From Flavobacterium urocaniciphilum (lineage in GTDB: Bacteria; Bacteroidota; Bacteroidia; Flavobacteriales; Flavobacteriaceae): a stretch of DNA of 64,000 nucleotides. The DNA is taken from the NCBI RefSeq assembly GCF_900110615.1, contig NZ_FOEI01000007.1, positions 62,001-126,000 of the forward strand, read 5' to 3'. Below the pieces are notes generated by a model. That model did not search any database, was not told the DNA's origin, and saw only the letters and a program-made list of their open reading frames with translations. The position numbers and the translations under genes were made by a program. Shown here piece by piece: positions 8,519-16,764 of this stretch (its first letter is position 1; the number at the start of each line of letters is the position of its first letter).

Positions 8519-9499
8519 ATGGACTTTAAAAAATTCAAAGCAGCCACTGTACAAACCTCACCTGTTTTTCTAAATGTAGAAAAAACAGTTGAAAAAGCAA
8601 TTACTTTTATTAAAGAAGCGAGTCAAAATGGCGCACAATTGATTGCTTTTCCTGAAGTTTTTGTAGCCGGTTATCCGTATTGGAATTGGATCATGACGCC
8701 AGTTCAAGGAAGTAAATGGTACGAAAAACTATATAAATGTTCTGTAAAAGTTGAAGATGCCGAAATGCAACCTTTATTTCAAGCGGCAAAAGAGTATAAC
8801 ATTCATATTGTAATTGGTGTAAACGAGCGTGGAGATAGCTATGGTGAAATTTACAACACTAATTTAATCATTGATAATAATGGTGTATTAATTGGAAAAC
8901 ACAGAAAATTAGTGCCAACTTGGGCTGAAAAATTAACGTGGACGTCTGGTGATGGTTCTTCTTTAAAAGTATATAATACAGAAATTGGTCCAATAGGAAC
9001 ATTGGCTTGTGGAGAAAATACCAATACATTAGCACGTTTTACGTTGCTTTCTCAAGGTGAATTAATTCATATTGCGAATTACATTTCATTGCCAGTTGCG
9101 CCACCAGATTATAATATGGCGGAAGCGATTAAAATTCGTGCCGCAGCACATTCTTTCGAAGGAAAATTGTTTACGATTGTTTCGTGTTCTACAATTTCCA
9201 AAGAAATTATGGATGCTTTAAAAGAAGATGTTCCAAATGTGGAGGAATTACTGACTCGTAAAAACTCTGCTTTTTCAGGATTTATTGGTCCGAATGGAGC
9301 AGTTATTGGAGAGCCTTTAATTGATGATGAAGGAATGGTGTATGCTGATATCGATCTAGAAAAATGCATACAACCAAAACAAATGCATGATATTTTGGGA
9401 CATTATAACCGATTTGATATTTTCGATTTAAGAGTAAATATTGCTCCAACTCGAAAAATTACATTTATAGATAATCACGAAGAATTTAATAAGAGATAA
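8519..9499 (+). CDS. Nitrilase-superfamily carbon-nitrogen hydrolase
   Basis: This 326-residue protein carries the full nitrilase catalytic set: E46 in LIAFPEVFVAGYPYW, K130 in GKHRKLVPTWAEKL and C164 in TLACGENTNTLARF. The GYPYWNW and GDGSSL blocks place it with the true nitrilase branch rather than with ureidopropionase-type amidases. Such enzymes cleave nitriles or amides to acids and ammonia. The neighbours complete an aromatic ring-opening route in which a 2-amino substrate would yield an amide, so an amidase acting on a maleamate-like compound is an attractive role. Hydrolysis of an aromatic or indolic nitrile that feeds the pathway is the main alternative. The family is firm; the substrate is unknown. 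Confidence 0.8.
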   Translation: MDFKKFKAATVQTSPVFLNVEKTVEKAITFIKEASQNGAQLIAFPEVFVAGYPYWNWIMTPVQGSKWYEKLYKCSVKVEDAEMQPLFQAAKEYNIHIVIGVNERGDSYGEIYNTNLIIDNNGVLIGKHRKLVPTWAEKLTWTSGDGSSLKVYNTEIGPIGTLACGENTNTLARFTLLSQGELIHIANYISLPVAPPDYNMAEAIKIRAAAHSFEGKLFTIVSCSTISKEIMDALKEDVPNVEELLTRKNSAFSGFIGPNGAVIGEPLIDDEGMVYADIDLEKCIQPKQMHDILGHYNRFDIFDLRVNIAPTRKITFIDNHEEFNKR

Positions 9500-9502
9500 T
9501 TC

Positions 9503-9533
9503 AATCTGACAGGTTTTTAAATCCTGTCAGATT
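9503..9533 (+). repeat. Perfect intercistronic hairpin of the CTGACAGG family
   Basis: An 11-bp perfect stem, AATCTGACAGG and CCTGTCAGATT, with a 9-base AT loop lies between the nitrilase-family and dioxygenase genes. A degenerate relative is at 52294-52328. It has no long T tract, so it may act as an mRNA processing or stability hairpin rather than a terminator. Confidence 0.7.
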
Positions 9534-9546
9534 TAAAACATAAGTT

Positions 9547-10656
9547 ATGGAAGATAAATTTTCAGATGACGTAATTGGTCGCGCTCGAGTTCAAGATTCA
9601 CCAGAATTAGTAGCGTATTATAAAGAATTAGAAACGCTTGGTGCTGGGGCATTATGGACAGTTGCTAACGATATTGAACCTTGGGAACCAAGAAGTTCAT
9701 CAGTTCCAATGCTTTGGAAATATGATGATTTACGAGAATTAGTACTAAAATCTTCTGAATTAGTAACGCCAGAACAAGCCGGAAGACGTGTAGTATATTT
9801 AGTTAACGACAAACGTAAAGATGTTTCGGCAGCGGTAGGTTGGTTGTATACTGGAATTCAAGTGACTCGTCCTGGAGAAAGTACTTCGGCGCATCGTCAT
9901 CGTGCTTCGGCATTGCGTTTCATTATGGAAGGTGATAAAGGCTATACCGTTGTAGATGGAAATAAAATCATGTTGGAAGTTAATGATTTCGTTATTACTC
10001 CGAATTCCACTTGGCATGAACATGGCGTAGAAGAAGGAGGAAAAACATGTATTTGGCAAGATGGTTTAGATATTCCATTAGTAAATGCTTTAGAAGCGAA
10101 TGATTATGCTGTGTATGATGGCAAACAGCCTTTAGTAAAACCGTTGAATTTTTCGCCAATGACGTATGGTTGTGCGGGATTAATTCCTGCCGATAAAGCT
10201 TGGGATAAACCATATTCACCGTTATTTAAATATTCTTGGAAAAACGTTTATCCTTCACTTTTAGAAACACAAAAAGTTTCAGATGTAAATCCGTTCGATG
10301 GAATTTTTATGCAATATTCAAATCCATTAACAGGCGGTCACGTAATGCAAACGATGGGAGCAGCAATGCAATTATTGCCAGCAGGTTTCAAAGGAAAAGC
10401 ACACAAACACACGGGTTCCATCGTTTATCAATGTGCGAAAGGAAAAGGATTTTCAATTATTAATGGAAAACGTTACGATTGGAAAGAAAGAGATATTTTC
10501 TGTGTACCTTCTTGGGCTTGGCATGAACATCATAATTTATCTGATACAGAAGATGCTTGCTTATTTCAATTTAACGATTTACCAGTAATTGAAAGTTTAG
10601 GTTTGTATCAAGATAGAGCATTTGAAGAAAATAACGGACATCAGATAATAGAATAA
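9547..10656 (+). CDS. Gentisate 1,2-dioxygenase-like bicupin ring-cleavage dioxygenase
   Basis: This 369-residue protein is a two-cupin dioxygenase. The N-terminal cupin has H116 and H118 in STSAHRHRASALRFIMEGD and H157 in STWHEHG, the iron ligands of the gentisate dioxygenase family. A second cupin (GKAHKHTGSIVYQC, WAWHEHHN) follows near residues 280-345. Family enzymes open gentisate, salicylate or 1-hydroxy-2-naphthoate between the carboxyl-bearing carbon and its neighbour, using Fe(II) and oxygen. With gentisate the product is maleylpyruvate. With 5-hydroxyanthranilate it would be the corresponding amide. An FAH-family hydrolase and a maleate isomerase follow, which strongly supports this cleavage. 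The length fits the family. The exact ring substrate is not settled by sequence. Confidence 0.85.
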   Translation: MEDKFSDDVIGRARVQDSPELVAYYKELETLGAGALWTVANDIEPWEPRSSSVPMLWKYDDLRELVLKSSELVTPEQAGRRVVYLVNDKRKDVSAAVGWLYTGIQVTRPGESTSAHRHRASALRFIMEGDKGYTVVDGNKIMLEVNDFVITPNSTWHEHGVEEGGKTCIWQDGLDIPLVNALEANDYAVYDGKQPLVKPLNFSPMTYGCAGLIPADKAWDKPYSPLFKYSWKNVYPSLLETQKVSDVNPFDGIFMQYSNPLTGGHVMQTMGAAMQLLPAGFKGKAHKHTGSIVYQCAKGKGFSIINGKRYDWKERDIFCVPSWAWHEHHNLSDTEDACLFQFNDLPVIESLGLYQDRAFEENNGHQIIE

Positions 10657-10723
10657 AGAAAATAGAAAATAGAAAATAGACTTTGTTACTTTGTAACTTA
10701 GAAACTCAGATACTTAAAAGAAA

Positions 10724-11632
10724 ATGAAACTACTTACTTACAAAACACAAGACACCGAACCACGTTTAGGTTTTATTCATAACAATCAAGTTATCGATAT
10801 GGAAGATTTTGGTGAAATCTCTAATTTTCCATTACCAAACGATATGTTGGAATTAATTGATATGGGTTATGAAATTATCGAAGAAATCACGGAATTAATT
10901 TCTGAAACTCCAGAAAATTTCTTCGAGGAAATATCTTATGAATTAGATCAAGTGACTTTCTTAGCACCAATCGAAAAACCAAGAAAAAACATCATCGGAA
11001 TTGGATTAAATTATACAGAACACGTTGCAGAAAGTGCAAGAACATTGGATACAACAGGAAAATTACCTGCAAAACCAATTATTTTCTCGAAACCACCAAC
11101 AACGGTTACGGCTACGAATACAGAAATTATTAAAAACACAAAACTAACTTCTCAATTAGATTGGGAATGTGAATTAGCGGTTGTTATTAGTAAAAAAGGA
11201 AAATATGTAGCTAAAGAAGATGCTTTAGATTATGTTTTCGGATATACGGTAATTAATGATATTTCTGCGCGTGATTGTCGTCGTGAAGGACAATGGATTG
11301 TATCAAAAGGGCAAGATACTTTTGCACCTATGGGTCCAGTTTTAGTTACAAAAGATGAAATCGAAAATCCACATAACTTGAATTTATCATTAAAAGTAAA
11401 CGGAATTGAAAAACAGAATTCGAATACAAAATTCATGTTATTCAATATTAATGATTTGATTGAAGATTTAAGTACAGTTTTCACTTTAGAAGCCGGTGAT
11501 ATTATTGCTACTGGAACACCAGCCGGAGTAGGAGCTGGAAGAGATCCTCAAGAATGGATGTATGACGGTGATGTAGTTGAAGCAACTGTAGAAGGAATTG
11601 GTACGATAGTAAATACGATTAAGGAAATTTAA
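10724..11632 (+). CDS. Fumarylacetoacetate hydrolase family protein (acylpyruvate hydrolase)
   Basis: This 302-residue protein has an N-terminal prism domain and then the FAH barrel: KNIIGIGLNYTEHVAE, KPIIFSKPPTTV, the metal-binding DWECELAVVI, YTVINDISARDCRR, and EAGDIIATGTPAGVGAGRDP. Enzymes of this group hydrolyse acylpyruvates such as fumarylpyruvate or maleylpyruvate with a divalent metal. Because the next gene is a maleate isomerase and no glutathione-type maleylpyruvate isomerase is present, direct hydrolysis of the cis ring-cleavage product to maleate (or maleamate) plus pyruvate is the natural reading. The 67-base spacer before it contains four AAAATAG-type direct repeats. Confidence 0.85.
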   Translation: MKLLTYKTQDTEPRLGFIHNNQVIDMEDFGEISNFPLPNDMLELIDMGYEIIEEITELISETPENFFEEISYELDQVTFLAPIEKPRKNIIGIGLNYTEHVAESARTLDTTGKLPAKPIIFSKPPTTVTATNTEIIKNTKLTSQLDWECELAVVISKKGKYVAKEDALDYVFGYTVINDISARDCRREGQWIVSKGQDTFAPMGPVLVTKDEIENPHNLNLSLKVNGIEKQNSNTKFMLFNINDLIEDLSTVFTLEAGDIIATGTPAGVGAGRDPQEWMYDGDVVEATVEGIGTIVNTIKEI

Positions 11633-11702
11633 AAAAAGTTTTCAGTCTCAGTTTTCTGTCTTCAAACTGTTAATTGCGACTGCGACTGTAATCTAAATAA
11701 AA

Positions 11703-12449
11703 ATGAAATACAGAATAGGACAAATAGTTCCATCATCAAACGTAACGATGGAAACTGAAATACCAGCCATTTTTCGCTCACGCGAAACCATTTTACCAGA
11801 ACGTTTTACGTTTCACAGCAGTAGAATGCGTATGAAAAAAGTGACCAAAGAAGAATTGGAAGCGATGGATGCCATGAGTTTAAAATGTGCTCAAGAATTG
11901 TCAGATGCACATGTTGATGTTATGGGTTATGCCTGTTTAGTAGCTATTATGAGTATGGGTCGTGGTTATCACTGCGTTTCAGAAGTGAATTTACACCAAG
12001 AAACGATTGCAAATGATTTTCCAACGCCAATTGTAACTTCAGCAGGAGCATTAATTAATGGTTTAAAAACGTTAGGTGCAAAACAAATTTCAATAATTAC
12101 ACCATATATGCGTCCGTTAACGGATATGGTTGTAGATTATATTGAGCATCAAGGTATCAAAGTAAAACAAAGTATTGCTTTGGAAATTCCAGATAATTTA
12201 GAAGTAGCAGCGCAAAACCCAATGAATTTATTGGAAATTTACAAGCAATTGGATTTAACAGATGTTGATGTTTTAGTTGCTTCGGCTTGTGTGCAAATGC
12301 CATCATTAGAAGCAATTGATTTAATTCAAGCAGAATGTGGAATTCCAGTTACTTCAGCAGCTGTTTGTACGACTTATGAAATGATGAAAAAAATTGGTAT
12401 TGAAGCAAAATCTGCCATTGGTGGCGAATTACTTTCTGGAAAATATTAA
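11703..12449 (+). CDS. Maleate cis-trans isomerase (Asp/Glu racemase superfamily)
   Basis: This 248-residue protein starts with RIGQIVPSSNVTMETEIP, the signature of maleate isomerases and arylmalonate decarboxylases. The two cysteines expected for maleate isomerase are present: C78 in DVMGYACLVA and C196 in VLVASACVQMPS. These positions are very close to Cys76 and Cys194 of characterised maleate isomerases. The enzyme converts maleate to fumarate, which enters the citric acid cycle, so this closes the route begun by the CoA ligase. It is the last gene before a bidirectional terminator. The paired cysteines argue against arylmalonate decarboxylase, which uses one. Confidence 0.85.
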   Translation: MKYRIGQIVPSSNVTMETEIPAIFRSRETILPERFTFHSSRMRMKKVTKEELEAMDAMSLKCAQELSDAHVDVMGYACLVAIMSMGRGYHCVSEVNLHQETIANDFPTPIVTSAGALINGLKTLGAKQISIITPYMRPLTDMVVDYIEHQGIKVKQSIALEIPDNLEVAAQNPMNLLEIYKQLDLTDVDVLVASACVQMPSLEAIDLIQAECGIPVTSAAVCTTYEMMKKIGIEAKSAIGGELLSGKY

Positions 12450-12468
12450 GTTAAAAATTACCCTAATT

Positions 12469-12504
12469 AAAAAATGCGTTCTGATTTCTCGGAACGCATT
12501 TTTT
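12469..12504. terminator. Bidirectional terminator between convergent genes
   Basis: The stem AAAAAATGCGTTC pairs with GAACGCATTTTTT around a 10-base loop. A and T tracts on the two sides let it serve both the aromatic operon and the convergent TonB receptor gene. Confidence 0.9.
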
Positions 12505-12525
12505 ATTACTATTTGATTCTAGAAT

Positions 12526-14733
12526 TTAGAAACAATATTTTGCTCCACCATAAATGTTTCTTCCTGGAGCATTAATTCCAGATGCGAAAACTCTATATTG
12601 AGTATCTAAAATATTTTCCATTCCTGCATAAAGTGTTATGCCATACATTTGTTTTGTAGACGCTTTGAAATTATAAGTTTCCCAAGCAGGCATTCCGTTT
12701 GCAGGTGCGTATTGTAAGTTGTCTTCTCCACTTGTAGAATAGTCTTTTAAATGTTTTTTGCCATTAAATAACATGTAAGCTTCAAAAGTTCCCCAATTTG
12801 GTGCATAAATAAAACTTAATCTTCCATAATAAGGCGGAATATGGTCTAAAGGTCTGTTATTTCCATTATTTGTAACGCGACCTACAGTAACATTATACGA
12901 ACCATTAAACTGTAAGTTTTTAGCAATAGTTGTTTTTACATTTCCATTGAAACCTGTAATATAAGCCTTTCCAGCATTTTGATTAGCGAAAATAGTGCTG
13001 AAAATCCCATCATTATCATTGTCAATTTGTGTTGTGCCATTTAAAGAAAATTCTTTTGTAACAATGGCATTATTAATTGTTGTGTAAAAATAGGTGGCTT
13101 CAAAATTATGTTTATTCGTTTTCGATTTGATTACGAATCCAAAATCAGTAGTAATAGTAGTTTCTGGACCTAAGTCGTTATTCGGAATAATTAAAACACC
13201 GTTAGTAGTTGTGTCGAAAATTTTAGCTAAATCATCAATGTTAGGTGCTCTATATCCAGTTCCAACATTTGATTTAAGGATGAAATTTTCTGAAGTATTA
13301 TACACTAAACCAGCATTAACACTGTATGTGATATTTTGTTGATTGATTTCTGTAAAAGGAAAGTTGAAAGCTGAATTATTGATAATTTGACTTTTTAGGT
13401 TTGAACTTCCAATTCTTCCACCCAAATTATAATGCCATTTGTTTTGTGATTTTGAATAGGATGCATAAATTTCATTTCGTAATAAAGAATTATCGCCATC
13501 AGGATACCTTGTGTTTACACTGTATGTTTGTCCGGTATAAATATTTACTCTAGATGCCGTTGAACTTAATGTTTCGTAATAATTTTCAATTCCATAAAAT
13601 AAATTTCCTTTTAATAAAGGAGTATTGAAATGAGCATTTAAACTATAAACAGAAACATTTTCAGTTTGTGTTCTTAAACGAGCATTTGCATCGTTAAATC
13701 TTCTGTCATTTCTGCTTTCTTCAACATCTTGAAAGGATGCATCCATGCGAAAATTTGTTTTGCCAAATAAATTGTCTTTTTCTAAACTATAAACGCCTAA
13801 AATTCTTTTTTGTGGGCCGTAAAACCATTCTGCGAAAGTCATGTTTCCACCACTACGTTCCGTTAATCTGTCGTAACGTGGAATGTCTGTCGTGCTCGAA
13901 TATTGTACGTTTAATTCATGGGTAAATCCACTATTAGTTTTGTAGGCTAATTTTTGCATGAAGTTCCACTGTTTATAGGTGCTTCCAACTTGTACGTATT
14001 TGTTTGGATTTAATACATTTGTATCCGTACCATTAATGGTTTCTGCATAATATATTCGTTCACCAAAAAAATCTCCATTATGATTTTTGGTTCTTCCCAT
14101 TTTCAAATCGCCAAAATCATTATAAGAAAAAGCGGTTAAAGATGCAAAATTTGATGTTCCATAATTGATATCTAAATATCCAGATTTCTCATTGTTTGCT
14201 GAAGAATATCTTGTGTTAACGTTTCCCATGAAACCATTACCAAATTTTGCTTTTTTAGTAATCATGTTAACCGATCCGCCTAACGCATCACTTCCGTATA
14301 AAGATGATGTAGGGCCGTATTGAACTAATACATTTTCTAAGAAATTTTCATCAACGGTAATTACATTTTGTAAATGTCCTGCTCTAAAAATTAAATTATT
14401 CATTCGGATACCGTCTACTAAAAGTAAAACGCGACTCGATTCGAAACCTCTAATAACAGGAGATCCTCCACCTTGTTGTGATTTTTGAACAAATAATGCG
14501 CCTGAATTGGCTAACATATCTGCTGTATTTTGGAAATTTTGAAATTCTATTTTATCTTTTGAAATTACTTCAATTTGAGAAGGAACCTTGTGTTTGTTGA
14601 TGAAAATTTTATCGGAATGAATTTTAATTTCTTCAATGTTTTGTATGTTGGTTGTGTCTTTAACCTCTTGACTATAAGACGATTCAGCAGCAAGCACCAT
14701 TAGCGCTCCTGCCAAAAATATTTTTTTTGTCAT
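12526..14733 (-). CDS. TonB-dependent outer membrane receptor
   Basis: This 735-residue protein has an N-terminal signal peptide (MTKKIFLAGALMVLAAESSY), then a plug domain: SQIEVISKDKIEFQNFQNTADML, GGGSPVIRGFESSRVLLLVDG and YGPTSSLYGSDALGGSVNMITK (in parts). A long 22-strand-type barrel follows, ending in an aromatic residue (YGGAKYCF). The plug resembles haem, haemoglobin or siderophore receptors, but the substrate cannot be read from sequence. There is no carboxypeptidase-like N-terminal extension, so it is not a SusC-type protein. It faces the aromatic operon across a shared terminator; whether it imports an aromatic compound is open. Confidence 0.85.
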   Translation of the reverse strand: MTKKIFLAGALMVLAAESSYSQEVKDTTNIQNIEEIKIHSDKIFINKHKVPSQIEVISKDKIEFQNFQNTADMLANSGALFVQKSQQGGGSPVIRGFESSRVLLLVDGIRMNNLIFRAGHLQNVITVDENFLENVLVQYGPTSSLYGSDALGGSVNMITKKAKFGNGFMGNVNTRYSSANNEKSGYLDINYGTSNFASLTAFSYNDFGDLKMGRTKNHNGDFFGERIYYAETINGTDTNVLNPNKYVQVGSTYKQWNFMQKLAYKTNSGFTHELNVQYSSTTDIPRYDRLTERSGGNMTFAEWFYGPQKRILGVYSLEKDNLFGKTNFRMDASFQDVEESRNDRRFNDANARLRTQTENVSVYSLNAHFNTPLLKGNLFYGIENYYETLSSTASRVNIYTGQTYSVNTRYPDGDNSLLRNEIYASYSKSQNKWHYNLGGRIGSSNLKSQIINNSAFNFPFTEINQQNITYSVNAGLVYNTSENFILKSNVGTGYRAPNIDDLAKIFDTTTNGVLIIPNNDLGPETTITTDFGFVIKSKTNKHNFEATYFYTTINNAIVTKEFSLNGTTQIDNDNDGIFSTIFANQNAGKAYITGFNGNVKTTIAKNLQFNGSYNVTVGRVTNNGNNRPLDHIPPYYGRLSFIYAPNWGTFEAYMLFNGKKHLKDYSTSGEDNLQYAPANGMPAWETYNFKASTKQMYGITLYAGMENILDTQYRVFASGINAPGRNIYGGAKYCF

Positions 14734-14800
14734 AATTCGTTAGTTTGTTGAGAATTACCTCGCAAAAATCATACCAATCAGCTTGTTTTTGTTGGTTTTT

Positions 14801-15193
14801 TTATTTTTTGTTAGGATTAATCATTACGGCGGTTGGGTATTTCTTTTTGATTAAAGCTAGAGCGTTTTCCGCTTCAATTTTAGATTTGAAACTACCTACC
14901 CAAACTTTGTATGAGGGATTGTTAAAAACTATAGTTCCGTCTGTTTTAGGAAAGTCTTTTTTGAAATTGATTAAAGTTTTTTTAGATTCTTCAATATTTC
15001 CGTAGAAAATCTGAATTTTATACTTGTCATTGATGGTAATAGCGGAATTGTTTTTTCTTTTTTCGGCTAATAATTGCTCAATTTTAGGATCTTGTTCTAT
15101 ATTTGATTTATTGCTTTGAGAAAAAATATTTTGACTGCTTAATAAAAGAGTCAGGAAAAATGATAAAAAAGATATTTTTTTTAATGTCTTCAT
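14801..15193 (-). CDS. Secreted SPOR domain protein
   Basis: This 130-residue protein begins with a signal peptide (SFFLTLLLSSQNIFSQ) and has a SPOR domain in its second half: YKIQIFYGNIEESKKTLINF, then YKVWVGSFKSKIEAENALALIKKKYP. SPOR domains bind denuded glycan strands at the septum. In Bacteroidota short secreted SPOR proteins of this kind are common and of unknown specific role. The gene is divergent from the actA operon and has its own -7 element. Confidence 0.8.
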   Translation of the reverse strand: MKTLKKISFLSFFLTLLLSSQNIFSQSNKSNIEQDPKIEQLLAEKRKNNSAITINDKYKIQIFYGNIEESKKTLINFKKDFPKTDGTIVFNNPSYKVWVGSFKSKIEAENALALIKKKYPTAVMINPNKK

Positions 15194-15211
15194 AATGAAT
15201 GGTATTTATTG

Positions 15212-15219
15212 CAAATTTA
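15212..15219 (-). promoter_or_regulatory. -7 element (TAAATTTG) for the SPOR protein gene
   Basis: On the minus strand the sequence fits TAnnTTTG and ends 18 bases before the start codon. I find no -33 partner at the usual spacing. Confidence 0.4.
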
Positions 15220-15295
15220 TTACTTTGAATTAAATTATTTACTTCTAATCTTATTTAGAATTAAAATAAATTACATTTTAAGATAAATTTAAGGT

Positions 15296-15325
15296 TTTGA
15301 TAATTATTCTAATGTTGTATTTTTG
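15296..15325 (+). promoter_or_regulatory. Canonical Bacteroidota promoter of the act-cox operon
   Basis: TTTG at 15296-15299 is followed after 18 bases by TATTTTTG at 15318-15325. This is the full two-box pattern used by the Bacteroidota primary sigma factor. It leaves a leader of about 75 bases before actA. Confidence 0.75.
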
Positions 15326-15404
15326 TCGGAGTTTTTAAAAAAGTCTGATTATAGTATAAGCTAAAATCATACCAAAAAAATAAGTTTGATAATTAATTTT
15401 TAAT

Positions 15405-16733
15405 ATGAAAAAGGTGGGTAACCCTAATTCGTTTTCAAAAACTTTCTTTTCTTTAGCGTTTTCAGTAATGTTCGCTATTGGTGTTAATGCGCAAGACGCA
15501 GCAGCTGCTCCAGCAGCAGCGGCTCCGGCAGCAGCAGCTCCAGCAGCAGGAACAGGTGATGCCGTTGCAGGAAAAGCATTGTTTAACACTAATTGTGCAG
15601 CATGTCACAAATTAGATGCAAAAATGACCGGACCAGCATTAAGAGGTGTTGGTGATAAATACGACAAAGAATGGTTGTATAAATGGGTCAAAAATAGCTC
15701 AGAGTTAATTAAGTCTGGTGATGCTAAAGCTGTAAAAGTGTATGAGGAATTCAATAAAACTGCAATGACTGCTTTTCCACAGTTGTCAAATGCAGATATT
15801 GATAATATCATCGCTTATACAATGATGCCTAAAGAAGAAGTGAAAACTGCTGCTGTTCCTCAAGGATCTGAGAAAACAGGAAGTGGAGTTTCAAATAATC
15901 TTATTTTAGGAGTTTTAGCTTTAATTTTAGCTGTGTTAGTGTTTATGCTATTCATGGTTAATAAGCTATTAAAGAAAGTTGTAGAATCTAAAGGTTTAGA
16001 GGTTGCAGAAACACCAAAGTCATTACCATTATGGAAAGCTTTCGTGCAAAACCAATTTTTAGTTTTAGTATCGGCAATTTTATTTTTATTAATTTCAGCT
16101 TACTTTATGTATGGTTATTTTATGCAAATTGGTGTAGATCAAGGTTACGAGCCTATTCAACCAATTCACTATTCGCATAAAATTCATGCTGGAGATAATG
16201 GTATTGATTGTAAATACTGTCACTCATCTGCTAGAGTTTCTAAGAATGCTGGTATTCCTTCATTAAACGTTTGTATGAACTGTCATAAAAATGTTAGTGA
16301 GTTCCAAGGTGATAAAGATTCAGTTTATGTAGATTACACTAAAGAATTCTATACTGCTCAAATTCAAAAATTATATGATGCAGTTGGTTGGGATAAAGCC
16401 GCTCAAAAATATACAGGTAAAACTAAACCAGTTAAATGGGTTAGAATTCATAACTTACCAGATTTCGTATACTTTAACCACTCTCAACACGTAACTGTTG
16501 GAGGAATTGAGTGTCAAAAATGTCACGGTAAAGTTGAAACATTTGAAGTAATGAAGCAAGATCAACCATTAACAATGGGTTGGTGTGTAGATTGTCATAG
16601 AAAAACAGATGTTAAGATTCAAGACAATGCTTATTACAAAAAAATCCACGACCAATTATCTAAAAAACTTGGTGTTACTAAGTTGACAGCTGCTCAAATG
16701 GGTGGTTTAGAATGTGGTAAATGTCACTATTAA
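15405..16733 (+). CDS. actA: Alternative complex III subunit ActA, multihaem cytochrome c
   Basis: This 442-residue protein has a signal peptide ending near VNAQ, an Ala-Pro low-complexity stretch, then a class I cytochrome c domain with C64-A-A-C67-H68. Two membrane segments follow (about residues 163-185 and 215-238), and then five more CxxCH motifs (CKYCH, CMNCH, CQKCH, CVDCH, CGKCH). Six c-type haem sites are therefore visible. In alternative complex III ActA carries electrons from the ActB iron-sulfur and menaquinol side towards the oxidase. It is the first gene of actABCDEF-coxBA. The extra N-terminal monohaem domain adds to the five-haem core known from the family. Confidence 0.95.
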   Translation: MKKVGNPNSFSKTFFSLAFSVMFAIGVNAQDAAAAPAAAAPAAAAPAAGTGDAVAGKALFNTNCAACHKLDAKMTGPALRGVGDKYDKEWLYKWVKNSSELIKSGDAKAVKVYEEFNKTAMTAFPQLSNADIDNIIAYTMMPKEEVKTAAVPQGSEKTGSGVSNNLILGVLALILAVLVFMLFMVNKLLKKVVESKGLEVAETPKSLPLWKAFVQNQFLVLVSAILFLLISAYFMYGYFMQIGVDQGYEPIQPIHYSHKIHAGDNGIDCKYCHSSARVSKNAGIPSLNVCMNCHKNVSEFQGDKDSVYVDYTKEFYTAQIQKLYDAVGWDKAAQKYTGKTKPVKWVRIHNLPDFVYFNHSQHVTVGGIECQKCHGKVETFEVMKQDQPLTMGWCVDCHRKTDVKIQDNAYYKKIHDQLSKKLGVTKLTAAQMGGLECGKCHY

Positions 16734-16764
16734 TAATAATTTAAGAAGCTAATATCTATATACA

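Noticed and set aside
15490..15560. GCAGCAGC-rich tract as a DNA repeat element
   Set aside because: It is the Ala-Pro linker of ActA in frame and needs no other explanation.
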